Source of the DNA: Cristatella mucedo
Taxonomy: Eukaryota > Bryozoa > Phylactolaemata > Cristatellidae
Length of the DNA: 64,000 nt
Reading direction: 5' to 3'
Assembly (NCBI GenBank): GCA_009760855.2
Contig: WPIO01000093.1
Coordinates: forward strand, 492,001 to 556,000
Made by a program: the position numbers and the translations under genes. A model generated the notes under the pieces. The model was not told where the DNA came from, made no database searches, and was given only the letters and a program-made list of their open reading frames with translations. Each line of letters begins with the position of its first letter. The stretch's first letter is position 1. Shown here in pieces: positions 1-12,000 of this stretch.

Positions 1-478
1 CAGTTTAGATCGCTTTTAGATCCTTTTTTCATTTGGTCCTGATTAGATTGCAAATCTATTGGAGTTAGTCTTTTTGATTGCAATGTATATTAAAGCCTTG
101 TATCAATATCGTTGCTGAAGGCAAGCAGCCATCGTAGCCGGTTCTCATACAAAGCAAGAGGTAGCATCTGTAACCACTGTAACCAGTCGACCTCCTTATG
201 GCCAGGTAGTATGGCTCACATAGCCATTAGTGTGGATAGGTGGGAGCTAGTTTTGCATTGAAATACTATCAATGAGTCCACGTGAGGAATAGGTAGCATT
301 GTCCAATAAATGCAGGTTATATTGCTACATTCCTAAACACTTTCCCCAACGAGCACCAGGCCATCTTTAATAGCATTTTAACGGGTTATTTGTGTAGCTC
401 GTGGAGAAAATGCGACTAGTTATGTAAAAATGAAGACCGTTGCAGTCAGGCACAACATCCATATACAATTTCTTCATC

Positions 479-548
479 AGTCTAGGGCCCAGCTAGAGTT
501 GCAAGATATTAGCAGTCTAGGGCCCAGCTAGAGTTGCAAGATATTAGC
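479..548. repeat. Tandem duplication, 2 x 35 bp
   Basis: A 35-base unit beginning AGTCTAGGGCCCAGC occurs twice in a row without a visible mismatch (starts at 479 and 514). It lies in non-coding DNA upstream of the first recognised exon. It looks like a recent replication-slippage duplication. Confidence 0.9.
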
Positions 549-957
549 AAGCCAGTGCATTGTGTATTTTAGCCAAGGGGTGCAATGATGGAAAGAGGAA
601 CATATGGATGGTGCCTTCTGGACAAAGCAGAATTCAAAAAGAGGTGTGCAACCAAGATAAAAGACCATGTGGGAATATTTAACACCGGAAAAGGGCTCAG
701 CCTAAATTTGTATTGCCACAGAGCGACAGCTCTATAAAAGCACCAGCTTTTACCCTATAAGTCTGAAGGAGTTACAGCTCATTCGAACGTAGACGTAGAG
801 GTGAAGTAATGGGACCAAACTTCTTGACCCCTGAAGCTGTAGCTGTTTATTCCCAAGAGCTTCGTTAGAAGCTTTACCAGTGAGGACAAAGCTGGCTGTC
901 TGAGTACTCTGCTGCTGCCGTCGAGCTTCCGGGCTACTGGCCTTACCTCCACCGGCT

Positions 958-1475
958 TCATAATAATAATAATGCACTTGATAAAGCGCCCTCAGAAAAC
1001 TCAATCTCTCTCTAGGCGCTTTTCATTTGCTGTAAAGTGAAATGCAATTGATTGGTGATTAATATCATGCTTGATAAACAAACAAAATGAATAACGTGGT
1101 TAGGGGTGACATGCATAGGGTCAGCATGCAAATGTGGTTAGTGGCATCATGCACAGTGTCACCACGCATAAGCACGTGAAGGACGAATCATTGGGACCCA
1201 CTAAATCATGTCCTATATAGGTGTGTTTTTAAGTTATTTTTTAATGTGGTCAAGTCGGGGGATGTTCAGACTCAGGTCGAGAGGTAGTTCCAGGCTTTGA
1301 GAGCATACGAACTAAATGCACGGTCTCCAAAAGATTTGAGGTTTGTACGAGGTATTTGTAGACTGTTGGATTCCGAAAAGCAGATGGTACGATGCTTGGC
1401 CTGGTGGGGAAGTATATCTGAGAGATAGGCTGGAGCCTAAGAATGGAGTGACCTAAAAGTGAGCGACAAAATCCG
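958..1475 (-). mobile_element. LINE-A copy, 5'-truncated, reverse orientation
   Basis: Read on the minus strand this is the 3' end of the LINE-A family: the last part of the reverse transcriptase (RT) ORF, a 3' UTR, the terminal hairpin (AAAGCGCC...GGCGCTTT type) and an (ATT)n tail seen here as ATAATAATAATAAT at the left edge. It is clearly similar to 4392-4900 and 36121-36640. It carries several substitutions and has no intact reading frame. It lies 5' of the first recognised exon of gene A, in what is probably an upstream intron. Confidence 0.85.
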
Positions 1476-1782
1476 CCTACTAGCCTCTGTTCTCATCGTG
1501 AGCAATCACGAAATCCTTCCATACCTTATTGCCCCTGTGGAGGCACGCACCACTGTGATTGTCATTCCAAACGACGTTTTATTTCGTTGATTCCTGGTAC
1601 CGTAGTCGATGTCGATAAAGATGACTGTGTGACACAGTTGCTTGATGTAATTGAATTTCAACTAGGCGTCCTTGATGCTGCTCTGCAGCTCTCTGCCATA
1701 CTTTAATTAACCCACCCGTATTTACTAATTTGCTGGCTCGGGTGTGAGCGAGATGGTTACAAGACACTGGTTTTCCTTCCAG

Positions 1783-1859
1783 GACTCACTGCCTCCACCG
1801 CTGCACCTGTTTACACGGCCACGAAGCACGGTGTGCTTGGATTGTCCAGAGCCATGGGT
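1783..1859 (+). CDS. Gene A exon carrying the YxxxK active-site block
   Basis: This 77-nt exon follows a pyrimidine-rich TTTTCCTTCCAG acceptor and is followed by donor GTAAGG at 1860. Its first two bases complete a codon split with the preceding exon, then 25 codons follow, including [18 protein letters not shown]. Tyr and Lys of YTATK are the SDR catalytic pair. It matches gene B exon 4 (43111-43187) in length, phase and most residues. Confidence 0.9.
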
Positions 1860-2104
1860 GTAAGGCAGCAAGCGAAGCAGTGCTGCAGCAAGCTGTTACT
1901 TGCCGGTACATGCTGATACCTCTGGCCTGCTGGTGGCACACCTCAGGTGTTGCTCATCTTACGGTACTGAATTTAAGGTTTCACCCTCAAGGAATCCGTC
2001 TTTTTACCGAGTGCATGTCGTTGAGAGCATCCTATAATGTCGCCTCTCCTATTAGTGTTCAAATTGTGCTGCTGTGTGCTTATATGATGTGTGTATGCGT
2101 GTGA

Positions 2105-2181
<77 letters not shown>

Positions 2182-5100
2182 AGCACTCACACCCACACAC
2201 ACATACATGTATATTAACACCATAGTTAGAAAATGTTATGCCATGGTCTCAAAAGTTTATCTGGGTTATCAGAGCTAGATGTCACTGTCTCAGATTCTAA
2301 TTTGACCGAATCCATTGTAACTGAGTTACATGTATGTTATTCCTGCAGTTTAAGTCAGGCGATTACAATCAAGATGCATAATCTAGATAACTGCACTAGA
2401 CCATTCAGAGGTGGCTATGCACTGTGTTGTATATCGAATGTACGACCTATTTATGGCTTATGCAACTCACTTGCTTCTCAAGGCAATTTGGTGAGTCTCG
2501 ATGTATTGTCCTTTGTGTGCTGATGCATGCTTACACAGTGCAGGCTATCACTAGCCAAATTGACACGCTTCCCTAATAGCACATGTAAATATTTAAACTG
2601 CCTAAAAGAGATTCCATTTTTTGAGGGTGCTCTACTACTGCTACTACTGTTGTTATTATTATTATTACTTGCGCTTAAACATCCAGTAACTCCCCTCCTA
2701 GGGGAGCTCCCACATTTGCCACCACCCTTCCTTATTCTTGATATTGCCAAAATGAGCAGGTTCTGCTACACCCATAGGTTTCTCCATCTATGAGCTTGAT
2801 GAAATAATCTATTATAAAAAACTTGTAAACATAACAATATTATATAATATTGACGTTAATGGTTTTGTGAAGCTCTCCGGATGCTATCTGTATATCTATG
2901 AGTATCTGTTTGAAGTTTTAAACTTATTTCACAAACTTTAGAGCATTAGCCATCCTATGTACATTCGGCCAGCATTTCTAACTATCTTTAGACCTTCAAA
3001 ATGCTCTCAGCATAATGGAACAGAAGCTTCAGAGGATTCTGATTAGAAGTGCAAGAGTTGTTGTTAGGGTCTAGTTAAACTTCGACAATCATAGTCTTCA
3101 AAAGGTTTGTAAGATACTATTCCCGTCTGTCGGCTTTGACAGTGACTGTGCTGCCAGCATCCAGGGCAAGTGCTGGGGGGGGGGGAGTTAGCAGAACCAC
3201 CTCTAGATTGCACCTGACTGGCCTTCATAAGTTTCCAGCGGTCAAACCACGATAATAACAATATTAATAATAATACACTTGATAAACCGTCCTCAGAGAA
3301 CTAAATCTTTTTCTAGGCACTTTACATTTGCTGCAAAGGAATGGCCGAAGCCCATGCCAGCTGCCAAAGTAGGCGGCATGCAGCTACTACCCATGTGCTG
3401 TTTGTCTGAGGCAGATCTGTAGGTCAAACCTTGGAGCAAAGCTCACCGTGGCCTCTTGGTATGTCTCACCTCTCTTGAGTTTCTACCCTACCCACCTTAG
3501 ACCCTGTACTAACATCACAGACTGCTCTTCCTGGCACTTACTAAGCTAGCTTGTTGACTTATTATTATTCAATCAGACCAGTGACTGGCCACTGAGCTCA
3601 ACTGCTGCCAGTGAAGGGAGGGAGAGGAATTTGCATTTTCTACTGAGAGAGGAAGATGGAGGAGCAATGGACGGAAGGACATGCACTTGTAGAAGGTCTC
3701 ATCTTCTATTCGTGATGGGCAAAGTGCTTGCTATATCTAGTGATAGGTGGTCGATAGACTGGCTTCCTTAGTTGTCAGTCGGCTGCAGGGAGCCTGTCTG
3801 TGGGCAATCCTACAAGGATTGGAGGAGCACGCAAATATGCTACTTATTTGTCGTTATTGCTAATCTACCCAATAATTGCTATTGTTCATAATTCGTCAGT
3901 ACTTTCATGCTTCGTAACTAATTAATGGGTGTTAATTGCTAGCATGCATCATAGTCTTTAGCTGGCTTGCTACATTACTTGCGGCTTTTTATGCATAGCC
4001 AAGCATTACATAGCTGAAGGTTGGCAGATCCACGAATGCCAGTGCTGCAGTATACTTTGTATCCTGCTGACTTGTCCAGCATGATCCTTGGCTGGCCGCT
4101 AAGGTAAGTATCCTGTATTTCACTTTATAGCAAATGTAAAGCGCCTAGAGAGAGATTAAGTTCTCTGAGGGCGCTTTATCAAGTGAATTATTATTATTAC
4201 TATAATTTACCAAAATGCAATATCTTGCGTTTGCCGATCCGGTGCCCGGCACGTGGTTTTCACGATCTGGGTGATTACACTACAAACGTGCTATACATAC
4301 ATCACCATACGTGATGGTGCATTGTTTTTCTTATGAATACACCAGATATCTGAAATGCAATCATCATATCAGGGACCTTCGTGGTACAATCATAATAAAT
4401 AATAATAATGCACTTGATGAAGCGCCCTCAGAGAACTCAATCTCTCTCTAGGTGCTTTACATTTCCTGAAAATGGAAATGCAATTGAATGGTGAGTAAAA
4501 TCATGCTTGACAAACAAACAAAATGAATAACATGGTTAGGGGTGACATGCACAGGGTCAGCATGCAAATGTGGTTAGTGGCAGCATGCACAGTGTCAGCA
4601 CGCATAAGTACATCAAGGACGAATCACAGGGACCCACTAAATGCTGTCCTAAATAGTTGTGTTTTTAAGTTCCTTTTAAATGTCGTCAGGTCAGGGGATG
4701 TTCTGACGCAGGTCGGGAGAGAGTTCCAGGCTTTGGGAGCATATGAACTAAATGCACGGTCTCCAAAGGATTTGAGGTTTGTACGAGGTATTTGTAGAGT
4801 GTTGGATTCCGAAAAGCAGATGGTACGATGGTTGGCCTGATGGGGGAGTAGATCTGAGAGACAGGCTGGAGCCATAGAATGAAGGGACCTAAAAGTGAGC
4901 GACAAAACCTTGAAGTCAATCCGTTGCTTGACTGGTAACCAGTGCAGGTCGGCGAGAAGTGGAGTAATGTGGCAACTGCGCCGCTCACGACAGACAAGCC
5001 TAGCTGCAGAGTTTTGCACCAGCTGCAATCGCCTGATCGCACATGCCGGTAGGCCAGCGAGCAGTGAGTTGCAGAAGTCGAGATGGGATGTCACGAATGC

Positions 5101-8100
5101 ATGGACCAACTTAGATGTGGTATGCTTATCTAAACAAGCCCGAATTTTAGCAATGTTATGAAGCTGAAAGTAGGCAGATTTGACTGTGGAGCTGATATGG
5201 TCGTCTAACGAGAGGTCGCTTTGGAATCGACACCTATATTTCGAGCTGATTCCACTGGAGATATGCTGGCAGAGCTAATTTTGAGCGTCAGCCTTTCTAA
5301 TTTTTGAATCACCCAGGGTTTGCCCATAATTAGTAAGTTAGTTTTATCGTCATTTAGTTTTAGAAAATTTGCTACCATCCATGTGCGGATGTCATCAATA
5401 CATGCAGCAAGTGAGTTGAGAGAATTTGAGGTGCTCGAAGGCTGTGAGGGATCAAAGCAAAGGTACAAGTGAGTGTCATCCGCATAGAAGTGAAAGCCTA
5501 GATTGTGCTTGGCAATCACATCAGCAAGAGGGAGAGTATAAACCGTGAAAAGGACCGGACCTAGCACGGAGCCCTGAGGTATGCCATATTTCAGAGGTAC
5601 CTCAGATGATCTTTGTCCATTTACGTCAATACTCTGGAGTCTCCCACTGAGATAGGACCTGAACCACTGCAGAGCAGTGCCAGTGATGCCCAGGCGAGGT
5701 GAGAGCGCTCTAGAAGAGCTTTGTGATCGATGGTATCAAAAGCTGCCGAAAGATCGAGCAAAACAAGCAGAGACACTCTACCCATGTCTGCATTGCTAAA
5801 TAGGTCGTTGTATACCCTAAGTAATGCTGACTCTGTGGAGTGATTAGCTCTAAAGCCAGACTGGAACTTACTAGCAAGGTGTGGGTTTCGATATATGAGT
5901 TTAGCTGGTCTGCCACGACCCGTTTCAGTGTCTTTGATAGGAATGGTAGAAGGGAGACTAGGCGGTAGTTGCTTAAGTTCTCTTGGTCTAGTGTCGATTT
6001 CTTGAGAAGTGGCCTGACTACAGCTTTTTTGAAAGGTGCTGGGGCATGACCTGAGGCCAATGACATATTAATAATAAGTTTACATAACCTTACCATTCAC
6101 ATGTATCCACGTATATTTAGGAAGAATTGATTTCTATGTTTGTTTTCAAAGTGAAGATGCATTGCATGCACCTCAGAGGTGCTGATGAGATCGTGGTCAT
6201 TGCGCCATGCATGGTATATGCAACACTCTCTGGCCTGTCTTATGCAAGTAAAATGTGCATGTTGTTTTTATTTACTCTAGAACTCGTACAGGTTATCCGA
6301 AGAAGGTATACGTGTGAACTGCCTTTGCCCAGGCTTCACAGACACGGACATGGTGAGGCCTCTGCTGAACTCTGAGTTATTGAAGCATCCGAAGTTCAAG
6401 GCCACTGCTGAGCATCTTATCAACATTCCACTCATCAGGTAATAGATATAACTTACCTCGTAATAAGTTCAGGCAAAGGGCTGAGACTGCTACGTTGCTG
6501 TTCGTATAGCAGTTCCATTCCCATGCTTAAAGGCCGTTGGCAACGGAAGCTTTTGCTCTGCTGGTCCTAGATTGTGGAACTCTCTTCTTCAATTCTCATG
6601 CAACGACATGTACTCAGCTGCTACCAACTGTGGCACATCCTTTCCAGCCTTCCTGAGCTGCTACTTCCATGCTACTCACTACCTCAACGGCTCTCCAGAC
6701 TCTGCTATGCTTCTCACTTTCTCTTTGTTGCATGAGATAAAGTCCGTTGGCTACCGCATGCCTACCGAAAGCCGCTTAGGCTTTCGGTGTCCTACAGAAA
6801 ACTATCCGGCGTAGCACCCACATGCTGTGGCTGTGGCTTTGTGGAGCTACTGACAGAGATGCCTGACATCGTCATCGCCTGACATTGTCAGACCAAATGC
6901 TTTATCTTACTTCTGGGATCAGCATTCAAAGCTGAAACATGCAACTTTCTCGGTTTTCACAGCTTCGTGTATCAAGTAGTTCATCGGGTCCACTTTGTAA
7001 GTGATTAAGGCTTGACTGTGAGCAAAACCCACGAAAATAGAGCAGCTGCCTAGCTGTGTCTAAGCATGCCCTAGATATGATATTTCTGCACTTGCTGTTT
7101 TATAAAGTGCTTCGACCATTGTGCTGGCTTAGACTCAACGGCTCACGCAATAAGGGGTCTAATTCACAAGTAATGGACTAGCCTGGGCAGAAGACAATAA
7201 TACACCGTGAGCTTCATTTGAACCCAACAGTAACTTTGACTTGTGCTGGAACAAATGCTTGGATGGACAGTAAAAGGGGCTGCCTTGGCCTCGTGTGACT
7301 ACATAGAACCAATGCTGCTCGTCGGCTGACCCGGCGACCTTTGGCCCATTGTGAGCTTACTGGCCCCACTTCTTGACCGCTAAGATATCTCCTTATTGAA
7401 ATCAATTGCATTTAAGCCATTTGTTACTAGTGGCTTATAATAATCTTTTAAAGCAATGATTTACCTAGCAAATGTGCTGGAATTCCATCTTACCCACCAA
7501 TGCACTTACGACCGAGATATTAGGTACCAGCTATTCCAACTTGTCCAACCCATCCATCACCTGTGTCGCCGTGTTTCAATTGCCTACCTTGGTGCAAGCA
7601 TACGCCTGGACATTGTGCTTGGTGTGTATAAGTATTACCATTTCATTGTGTGTTTCACCAGTATTCCGTTACCTGCCGTCTGCTGGCCAAGAGATTGACA
7701 GAGTTTAGGGCCTCGTGCCCATTAATCCGCTGCAATAATATAAGGTTGAGGAAAAAGTTCATGATTTTAATAATAGTTAAATGAAATAATAATTTAAGGA
7801 ATTTAGTTATGATTTAATGAAAGACTCGGCACACCAACATTTTCCTCAACCTTCGAATCCTTCGGCGGACGATACTTTATCACAGCTGTAAGTGGTGGTG
7901 ACAGCCGTAAAGGCTCTTCGGTCGCCATACAAAAGAGGCTGTTAAATCAGCCAGTATTTTTTTTTTATAATCCCGCTTGGTGTGACGTCTTGCAGAATGC
8001 AGTCTCCACGTGATCGAAGACATTCATAGAATTTTTCCGCTATATGTAGTTTGCTTAAAATTTGTATGAAGAAGTGTAACAACAGTCAGCTTATGAGGGG

Positions 8101-9671
8101 CGCAGTCAATGATGTAGGTGAAGCCTCGACCTCAGACACACACTGAGGTGCTGGTGTTACCTAAGAGTACGTTTGATAGAAAAGACCTAACTTACCATAT
8201 GCAGTGTGTCATTTAAGACAGAGCATATTCTACTTGTTCAAGCAATATGTAGTTGTCCCTAACTTCTTACCTTATTTTAGTCAGGGTCAGGTGCAATCAT
8301 CAAGAAACTTACTCTAGCCTTACTGATTACTTACTGGAGTAGGCTGGTGAGAATCTGTGCATATTGTTTGTAAAATCTTCGTGATGTTAACGTGTCTGCC
8401 GTAGTCTGGTGGTTCAGCTGCCAAAAACCAAATACAATGTATGCTTATCTTTCTTTCTAATCATAATCTCTTGCACAATCAGGTGTCTTTAATAGTTGCT
8501 TAGTACTTATGGGCTAGTATCAAATAGCCACTGTTAGCCAAAGTCCAGTATATTTTTTAGAGAGTTTGTAAAGTTATCAACTGTTTTCCTATATGCAACT
8601 ACTGTCGACAATGTCTCGAAGTTCAGGAGCGCTACTTGTGGGGGGAGGTATGCAACAGATCGAGTGTTTTCATTCTTACGTTGGCACACCAGTGGTGCAC
8701 TGACAGCATTTAAATCGGCCATTCGTTTCCAAATACAGTATGCTTGTTCCAGAATGATTGTGCTCGCAGTACATTTGGTTGTATCATTCTTTTACCACAT
8801 GGTCCTATCACAGTGCCTGTTAATTACTATCTAGAACTGGTTAGGTCGGAATGGTGCAATCGCCTTCAAAGGCTGCTAGCACTGGGCCACGACAGGGCGA
8901 TGGCAGGCCTTATTAATAACCTCAGCCTGCACTCGACTTAGCCTAGGCGATTGTTACACGGATGATTTTTTCATTGCATGCTAAAAGTAGACATGGCTTC
9001 CCTTGGATGGAAGTTGGTTGGTAGCTCACAGCATCCTTCGAGGCAACAGGGAGCAGTGGTCAGCAGGGAGCAGTGGTCAGCAGGGAGCAGTGGTCAGCAG
9101 GGAGCAGTGGTCAGCAGGGAGCAGTGGTCAGCAGGGAGCAGTGGTCAGCAGGGAGCAGTGGTCAGCAGGGAGCAGTGGTCAGCAGGGAGCAGTGGTCAGC
9201 AGGGAGCAGTGGTCAGCAGGGAGCAGTGGTCAGCAGGGAGCAGTGGTCAGCAGGGAGCAGTGGTCAGCAGGGAGCAGTGGTCAGCAGGGAGCAGTGGTCA
9301 GCAGGGAGCAGTGGTCAGCAGGGAGCAGTGGTCAGCTCCGGGCGCTCCCTTCGTTGACCCTGCGCTGCCGCCGCACACCGTACGGCTCCTCGTGCAGAAA
9401 CGGTGTCAGGCTCTCAGGCTGGCAGGCTCTCTCTCTCTCTCGTCGGCTGCAGGGACGATCGGAGCAAACCATCATCCAGCAAGCATTCAACGTAAGCCCC
9501 GCTGCATGTCAATCAAGCACTGCAGTTTGGTTCGATTTTTGCAGGCCCGAAGTCGTCACCGAAGGCTTTATCCAACTTGTTGAAGACGATAGCAAAAATG
9601 GAGAAGTGCTAGCTGTTCTTCCCAATAAAGGCTTTCGGTACATCAAGTACTCACCCGAGAGCCGTCTTTAA
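1783..9671 (+). CDS. Gene A (partial): 15-hydroxyprostaglandin dehydrogenase-like SDR, last three coding exons
   Basis: The 3' part of a spliced gene paralogous to gene B. Coding segments are 1783-1859, 6281-6438 and 9545-9671; they join in frame and end at TAA 9669-9671. The visible product starts just before the catalytic YTATKHG block and ends with the EDD-containing C-terminal block typical of HPGD, a cytosolic NAD-dependent enzyme that oxidises the 15-hydroxyl of prostaglandins. The Tyr and Lys of the YxxxK motif are present and the CPGF motif is intact. Upstream exons (cofactor fold, NNAG, catalytic Ser) are not seen in 1-1782 and presumably lie left of the window. It could equally be another HPGD-like SDR with a different substrate; function is inferred from family resemblance only. 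Confidence 0.85.
2106..2180. repeat. (TA)n microsatellite grading into (CA)n
   Basis: About 33 TA dinucleotides run from 2106 to 2172 and pass directly into a short ACACACAC run. It lies in the gene A intron just downstream of exon 1783-1859. Confidence 0.95.
3252..3343 (-). mobile_element. LINE-A 3'-end-only copy
   Basis: Only about 90 bases are present: the ATT tail (reverse strand AATATTAATAATAATAC), the terminal hairpin with several substitutions, and the few bases TTTACATTTGCTGCAAAGG that precede it in longer copies. Either an extreme 5' truncation of LINE-A or the tail of a decayed SINE-1. Confidence 0.75.
4117..4203 (+). mobile_element. LINE-A 3'-end-only copy
   Basis: A plus-strand copy of only the terminal ~85 bases of LINE-A: CACTTTATAGCAAATG, the hairpin AAAGCGCC...GGCGCTTT, ATCAAGTG and an (ATT)n tail. 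The hairpin stem is intact. No RT sequence precedes it. Confidence 0.85.
4392..6076 (-). mobile_element. LINE-A copy, long, with decayed reverse transcriptase
   Basis: The second-longest LINE-A copy, reverse oriented in the gene A intron. On the minus strand from 6076 downward it encodes successive RT blocks: [11 protein letters not shown] and [16 protein letters not shown] (5710-6096), then the motif-C region with [12 protein letters not shown] (5205-5567), then the C-terminal [19 protein letters not shown] to FRTAFSGSL block (4624-5109). The pieces are in different frames, so the copy is dead. The 3' hairpin and an ATAAT tail are at 4392-4460. The left end is sharp at about 6076, consistent with 5' truncation. 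Confidence 0.92.
6281..6438 (+). CDS. Gene A penultimate coding exon
   Basis: This 158-nt exon (52 codons plus 2 bases) has acceptor TTTACTCTAG and donor GGTAATAG. It encodes [19 protein letters not shown] followed by a less conserved helix region. CPGF is the SDR PG motif after beta-6, near the nicotinamide side of the cofactor. Length and phase are identical to gene B exon 5 (48849-49006). Confidence 0.92.
6510..6866 (+). mobile_element. LINE-B 3' end (5'-truncated)
   Basis: Similar to 37920-38275 (+) and, in reverse, to 29632-29965: the block GGTCCTAGATTGTGGAACTC (the end of the ORF in related LINEs), then a 3' UTR with GCCGCTTAGGCTTTCGGTGT and CTTTGTGGAGCTACTGACAG. It starts in the intron 70 bases after the exon donor and belongs to a different LINE lineage from LINE-A. 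Confidence 0.7.
7846..7967 (+). repeat. SINE-2 fragment (forward)
   Basis: Forward copy of the SINE-2 repeat starting at its B-box-like TTCGAATCC, followed by AAGTGGTGGTGACAGCC, GCTCTTCGGTCGCCATAC and AGGCTGTTAAATCAGC and a T-rich end. Its reverse-complement relatives are at 21315-21478 and 50031-50207. The tRNA-like 5' half is missing or decayed. Confidence 0.75.
9049..9336. repeat. Minisatellite, 17 copies of a 17-bp unit
   Basis: The unit GGGAGCAGTGGTCAGCA is repeated 17 times with no visible divergence; the final unit lacks its last base. It lies in the last intron of gene A, about 210 bases upstream of the final exon. Because 17 is not a multiple of 3 and the unit has no stop on the plus strand, all three forward frames are open across it. 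That creates long spurious ORFs with a 17-residue period. Confidence 0.97.
9545..9671 (+). CDS. Gene A terminal coding exon
   Basis: Acceptor TTCGATTTTTGCAG precedes G|CCC GAA GTC GTC; the first base completes the AG|G arginine codon from exon 6281-6438. It encodes [20 protein letters not shown], then a segment ending YSPESRL and TAA at 9669-9671. The EDDxxNG block matches the C-terminal part of HPGD that closes over the active site. It is 9 bases shorter than gene B exon 6. Confidence 0.93.
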
Positions 9672-9803
9672 CAACAACGGGTCCGAATCGTGAAGGCCCA
9701 CCGACCTTTCTTATTGCAACTGTATACAATTGATGAAATGCAAAGTCACCAACATGTCAGATGATTTACTCGCGACTTATGCTGCCGACAGTTGCTGTCT
9801 CGA

Positions 9804-9809
9804 ATTAAA
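9804..9809 (+). terminator. Candidate polyadenylation signal of gene A
   Basis: ATTAAA, the commonest variant of AATAAA, lies about 135 bases after the gene A stop codon. No AATAAA occurs between the stop and this point. Position is plausible, but transcript ends cannot be seen from sequence. Confidence 0.4.
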
Positions 9810-11204
9810 AATGGCTTTCACAAATAATGTGCAGCCTAGAGTTTAATTATGTATAAATTAAGGAGAATTATAGTCACAGTTCTCTGCGATGTGATGACAA
9901 ATTAATATTAATAATACAATGGCTTGCTATTTTTCTTGAATTTCTTACTATCCAAGTTTGTAAGTGCGACTTCGGTTGATTTGGCACAATACTGCATCTA
10001 GTTCATGCTTCGAGACATCCACCGACAGGGCAACGGGCAACAAATATCGTAACAACCATGCAGGGGAGCATTTATCGTGAGGTTGATAATGTCGTCAAAC
10101 GCTTTTGCCGAGTTAGGATCCCAGCACAGAGGTATGTCGGCGCGTGTCAAACGTCGTGAAGGCGCCGACACTGTAGCTGTACCCAGGCTAGGTTAGGTTG
10201 GCTGGGACTCGGCGGCTATAATGAGGGTAAGGGTCACCTACTAGGCCGGGGTGGGACCCTACGGCATGTGCGATGACATGAGGTCACCGGGGCTCTTGGG
10301 TAAGAGAGGTTGGCCGAGTAAGTCGTGGTGTTGGAGGCTCCCGGTCTCGCCGAGTTATGCACCTGGATTCGTGCAGGCGTGCTCCGGCGATGCGGCCACG
10401 CACGCAAGGCGACGAGTACCCAAGGCCCGAGCGGAGCTGGATAACACGCTCGTTGTTGACTTGTATATTCCGCGTTCCCTGTGTAGCGTGTTCGTGACCC
10501 CCCCCCGTGTGTTGGCGTATTTCGGTGGAAGCTCACGACTGTGGTAGTTGTCGACTCGGACTAGCCAAGCAGTTACTCAGCCAGCCGGGTTTTGGACGGC
10601 GTACGCTCGTACTGTTTGATTCGGAGTCGGTACAACGACAGGACTGCAGAAGCCGACTGACCCCAACCAACACGTCTGTCGTCTGTTCGCGCTTGCTGCG
10701 TCGTCTTGTGCCCCCGTAGTGTACTGTGTATAGGACCCTCCCTGTAGACTTGTTTAGTTCACCTGTTGTTGTTGGCGCATGCGTTATTATAAAGAGGTTT
10801 ATCATGACTGCCGCTCGTCTCACCCTAGCTAGGCGGCATGGCGAGCGGCAGCGTGGCCGGAGTATGGCGGGTTTGGCGGGAATTAGCCTCTGACCCCTGG
10901 AACTCGGTTACATACTAGCTAACTAACTTGGGGAAAACCTAGGCCGAGTGATTAGCCATCCCGACCAGCCGAAAGACGTATACCTTTGATGAAAGCACGA
11001 TAAATCTTCGACTGTCTCCCTCGTGGTAGAGCCGGCCTTCCCCTCTGCTACGAAGACTTTTCCTGTATAGGGAACTCGGTCTTGCCATACTTGCTCTTAC
11101 CGTGGTTAAGGCCCAGGTTAATGTAGCTGTAGTTTGCCAAAACCTGCCTCGGGAGCTAATCGAGTTCCTCAATTTAGGACGTGCTTACAGGAAAGTCATC
11201 GATG

Positions 11205-11300
11205 TAAGAAAAAAAATAATTCATTTGTATAGCGTCCTCAGAGACTGAATCTTTTTCTTGGCACTTTACAGATGCTGTATGGAAAGCATTACCAAATGAT
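11205..11300 (-). mobile_element. Diverged LINE-A-related 3' end
   Basis: Reverse orientation: ATAATTCATTTGTATAGCG, then CCTCAGAGACTGAATC and GGCACTTTACAGATGCTGTA correspond to the LINE-A tail and 3' UTR start. It uses the TTGTATAGC variant also seen at 28438-29262. Similarity fades beyond 11300, with only a hint (ACGAAAGACGAATC) near 11355. Confidence 0.5.
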
Positions 11301-12000
11301 TGGCGGTAATATCCGCAAGCAGTAGGCACAGTGTAAGCAGGTATACGAACACGAAAGACGAATCGATTTCCGAATGAAGCTCGTGGATTTCCACAAAATG
11401 TTTCGCGATAATTCTGTGAAGCAAGGCAGGATGAACTAAGGCTGAAGTAAGGCAAGATGGAAATCCCCCAGCTCGAAAGCATTCAAGCACTGTGGCACCC
11501 ATCTTTAAAAGACTGCCGGCGTAATTGAGGGCCACATGTACGAACCCAGATACTGCGTTCAGTATGCTCATAAGACTAATACCATGCCAATGAAGCATGC
11601 CGAAAAGATACACGCCCAACGGAATGCTCCGCCACAAATCTGCACGCCTACGAAGGCCTCGAAGGTCTATATTGACTTCGCCCTCACTCGCTCCTGCACG
11701 CTACAGCCAACTCTAGCCTTCGCTCGGGCGAACACTCGCCAAATCTACAGCCAACCTCCTAGAGCACTCTTCCCTCGGCCGTTGTATACGTATCAAATGA
11801 CTCAGCAATAAATATACATCTAAAGGTAATGTCGTAAGCTGACATGAAAGGGCAGCAAATGCCACAATCGAGTAGCTGGTCCACAGGCAGACATGAAAGG
11901 GCCATAACGTTGACAATAATCGCATGAACATCAGCCGCAATTCAGAAGCACCCGGAGCCCAGCCAAGCTTGCTCAAATGTCCTCGGGCATCTGGTGCTGG

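Noticed and set aside
780-900. Possible missing gene A exon (GTAGCTGTTTAT resembles the start of gene B exon 3)
   Set aside because: A stop follows after nine codons, the downstream residues do not match SDR, and there is no donor where required.
8978-9671. Two overlapping long ORFs across the minisatellite, one of which reads into the final gene A exon
   Set aside because: They are open only because the 17-bp unit lacks stops on the plus strand. The gene A exon has its own acceptor at 9541-9544, and the ORF part upstream shows no SDR similarity.
10234-10823. GC-rich ORFs between gene A and the gypsy relic
   Set aside because: Open on both strands in several frames; no conserved motif. It could be an LTR or regulatory GC-rich patch, but no terminal repeats were found.
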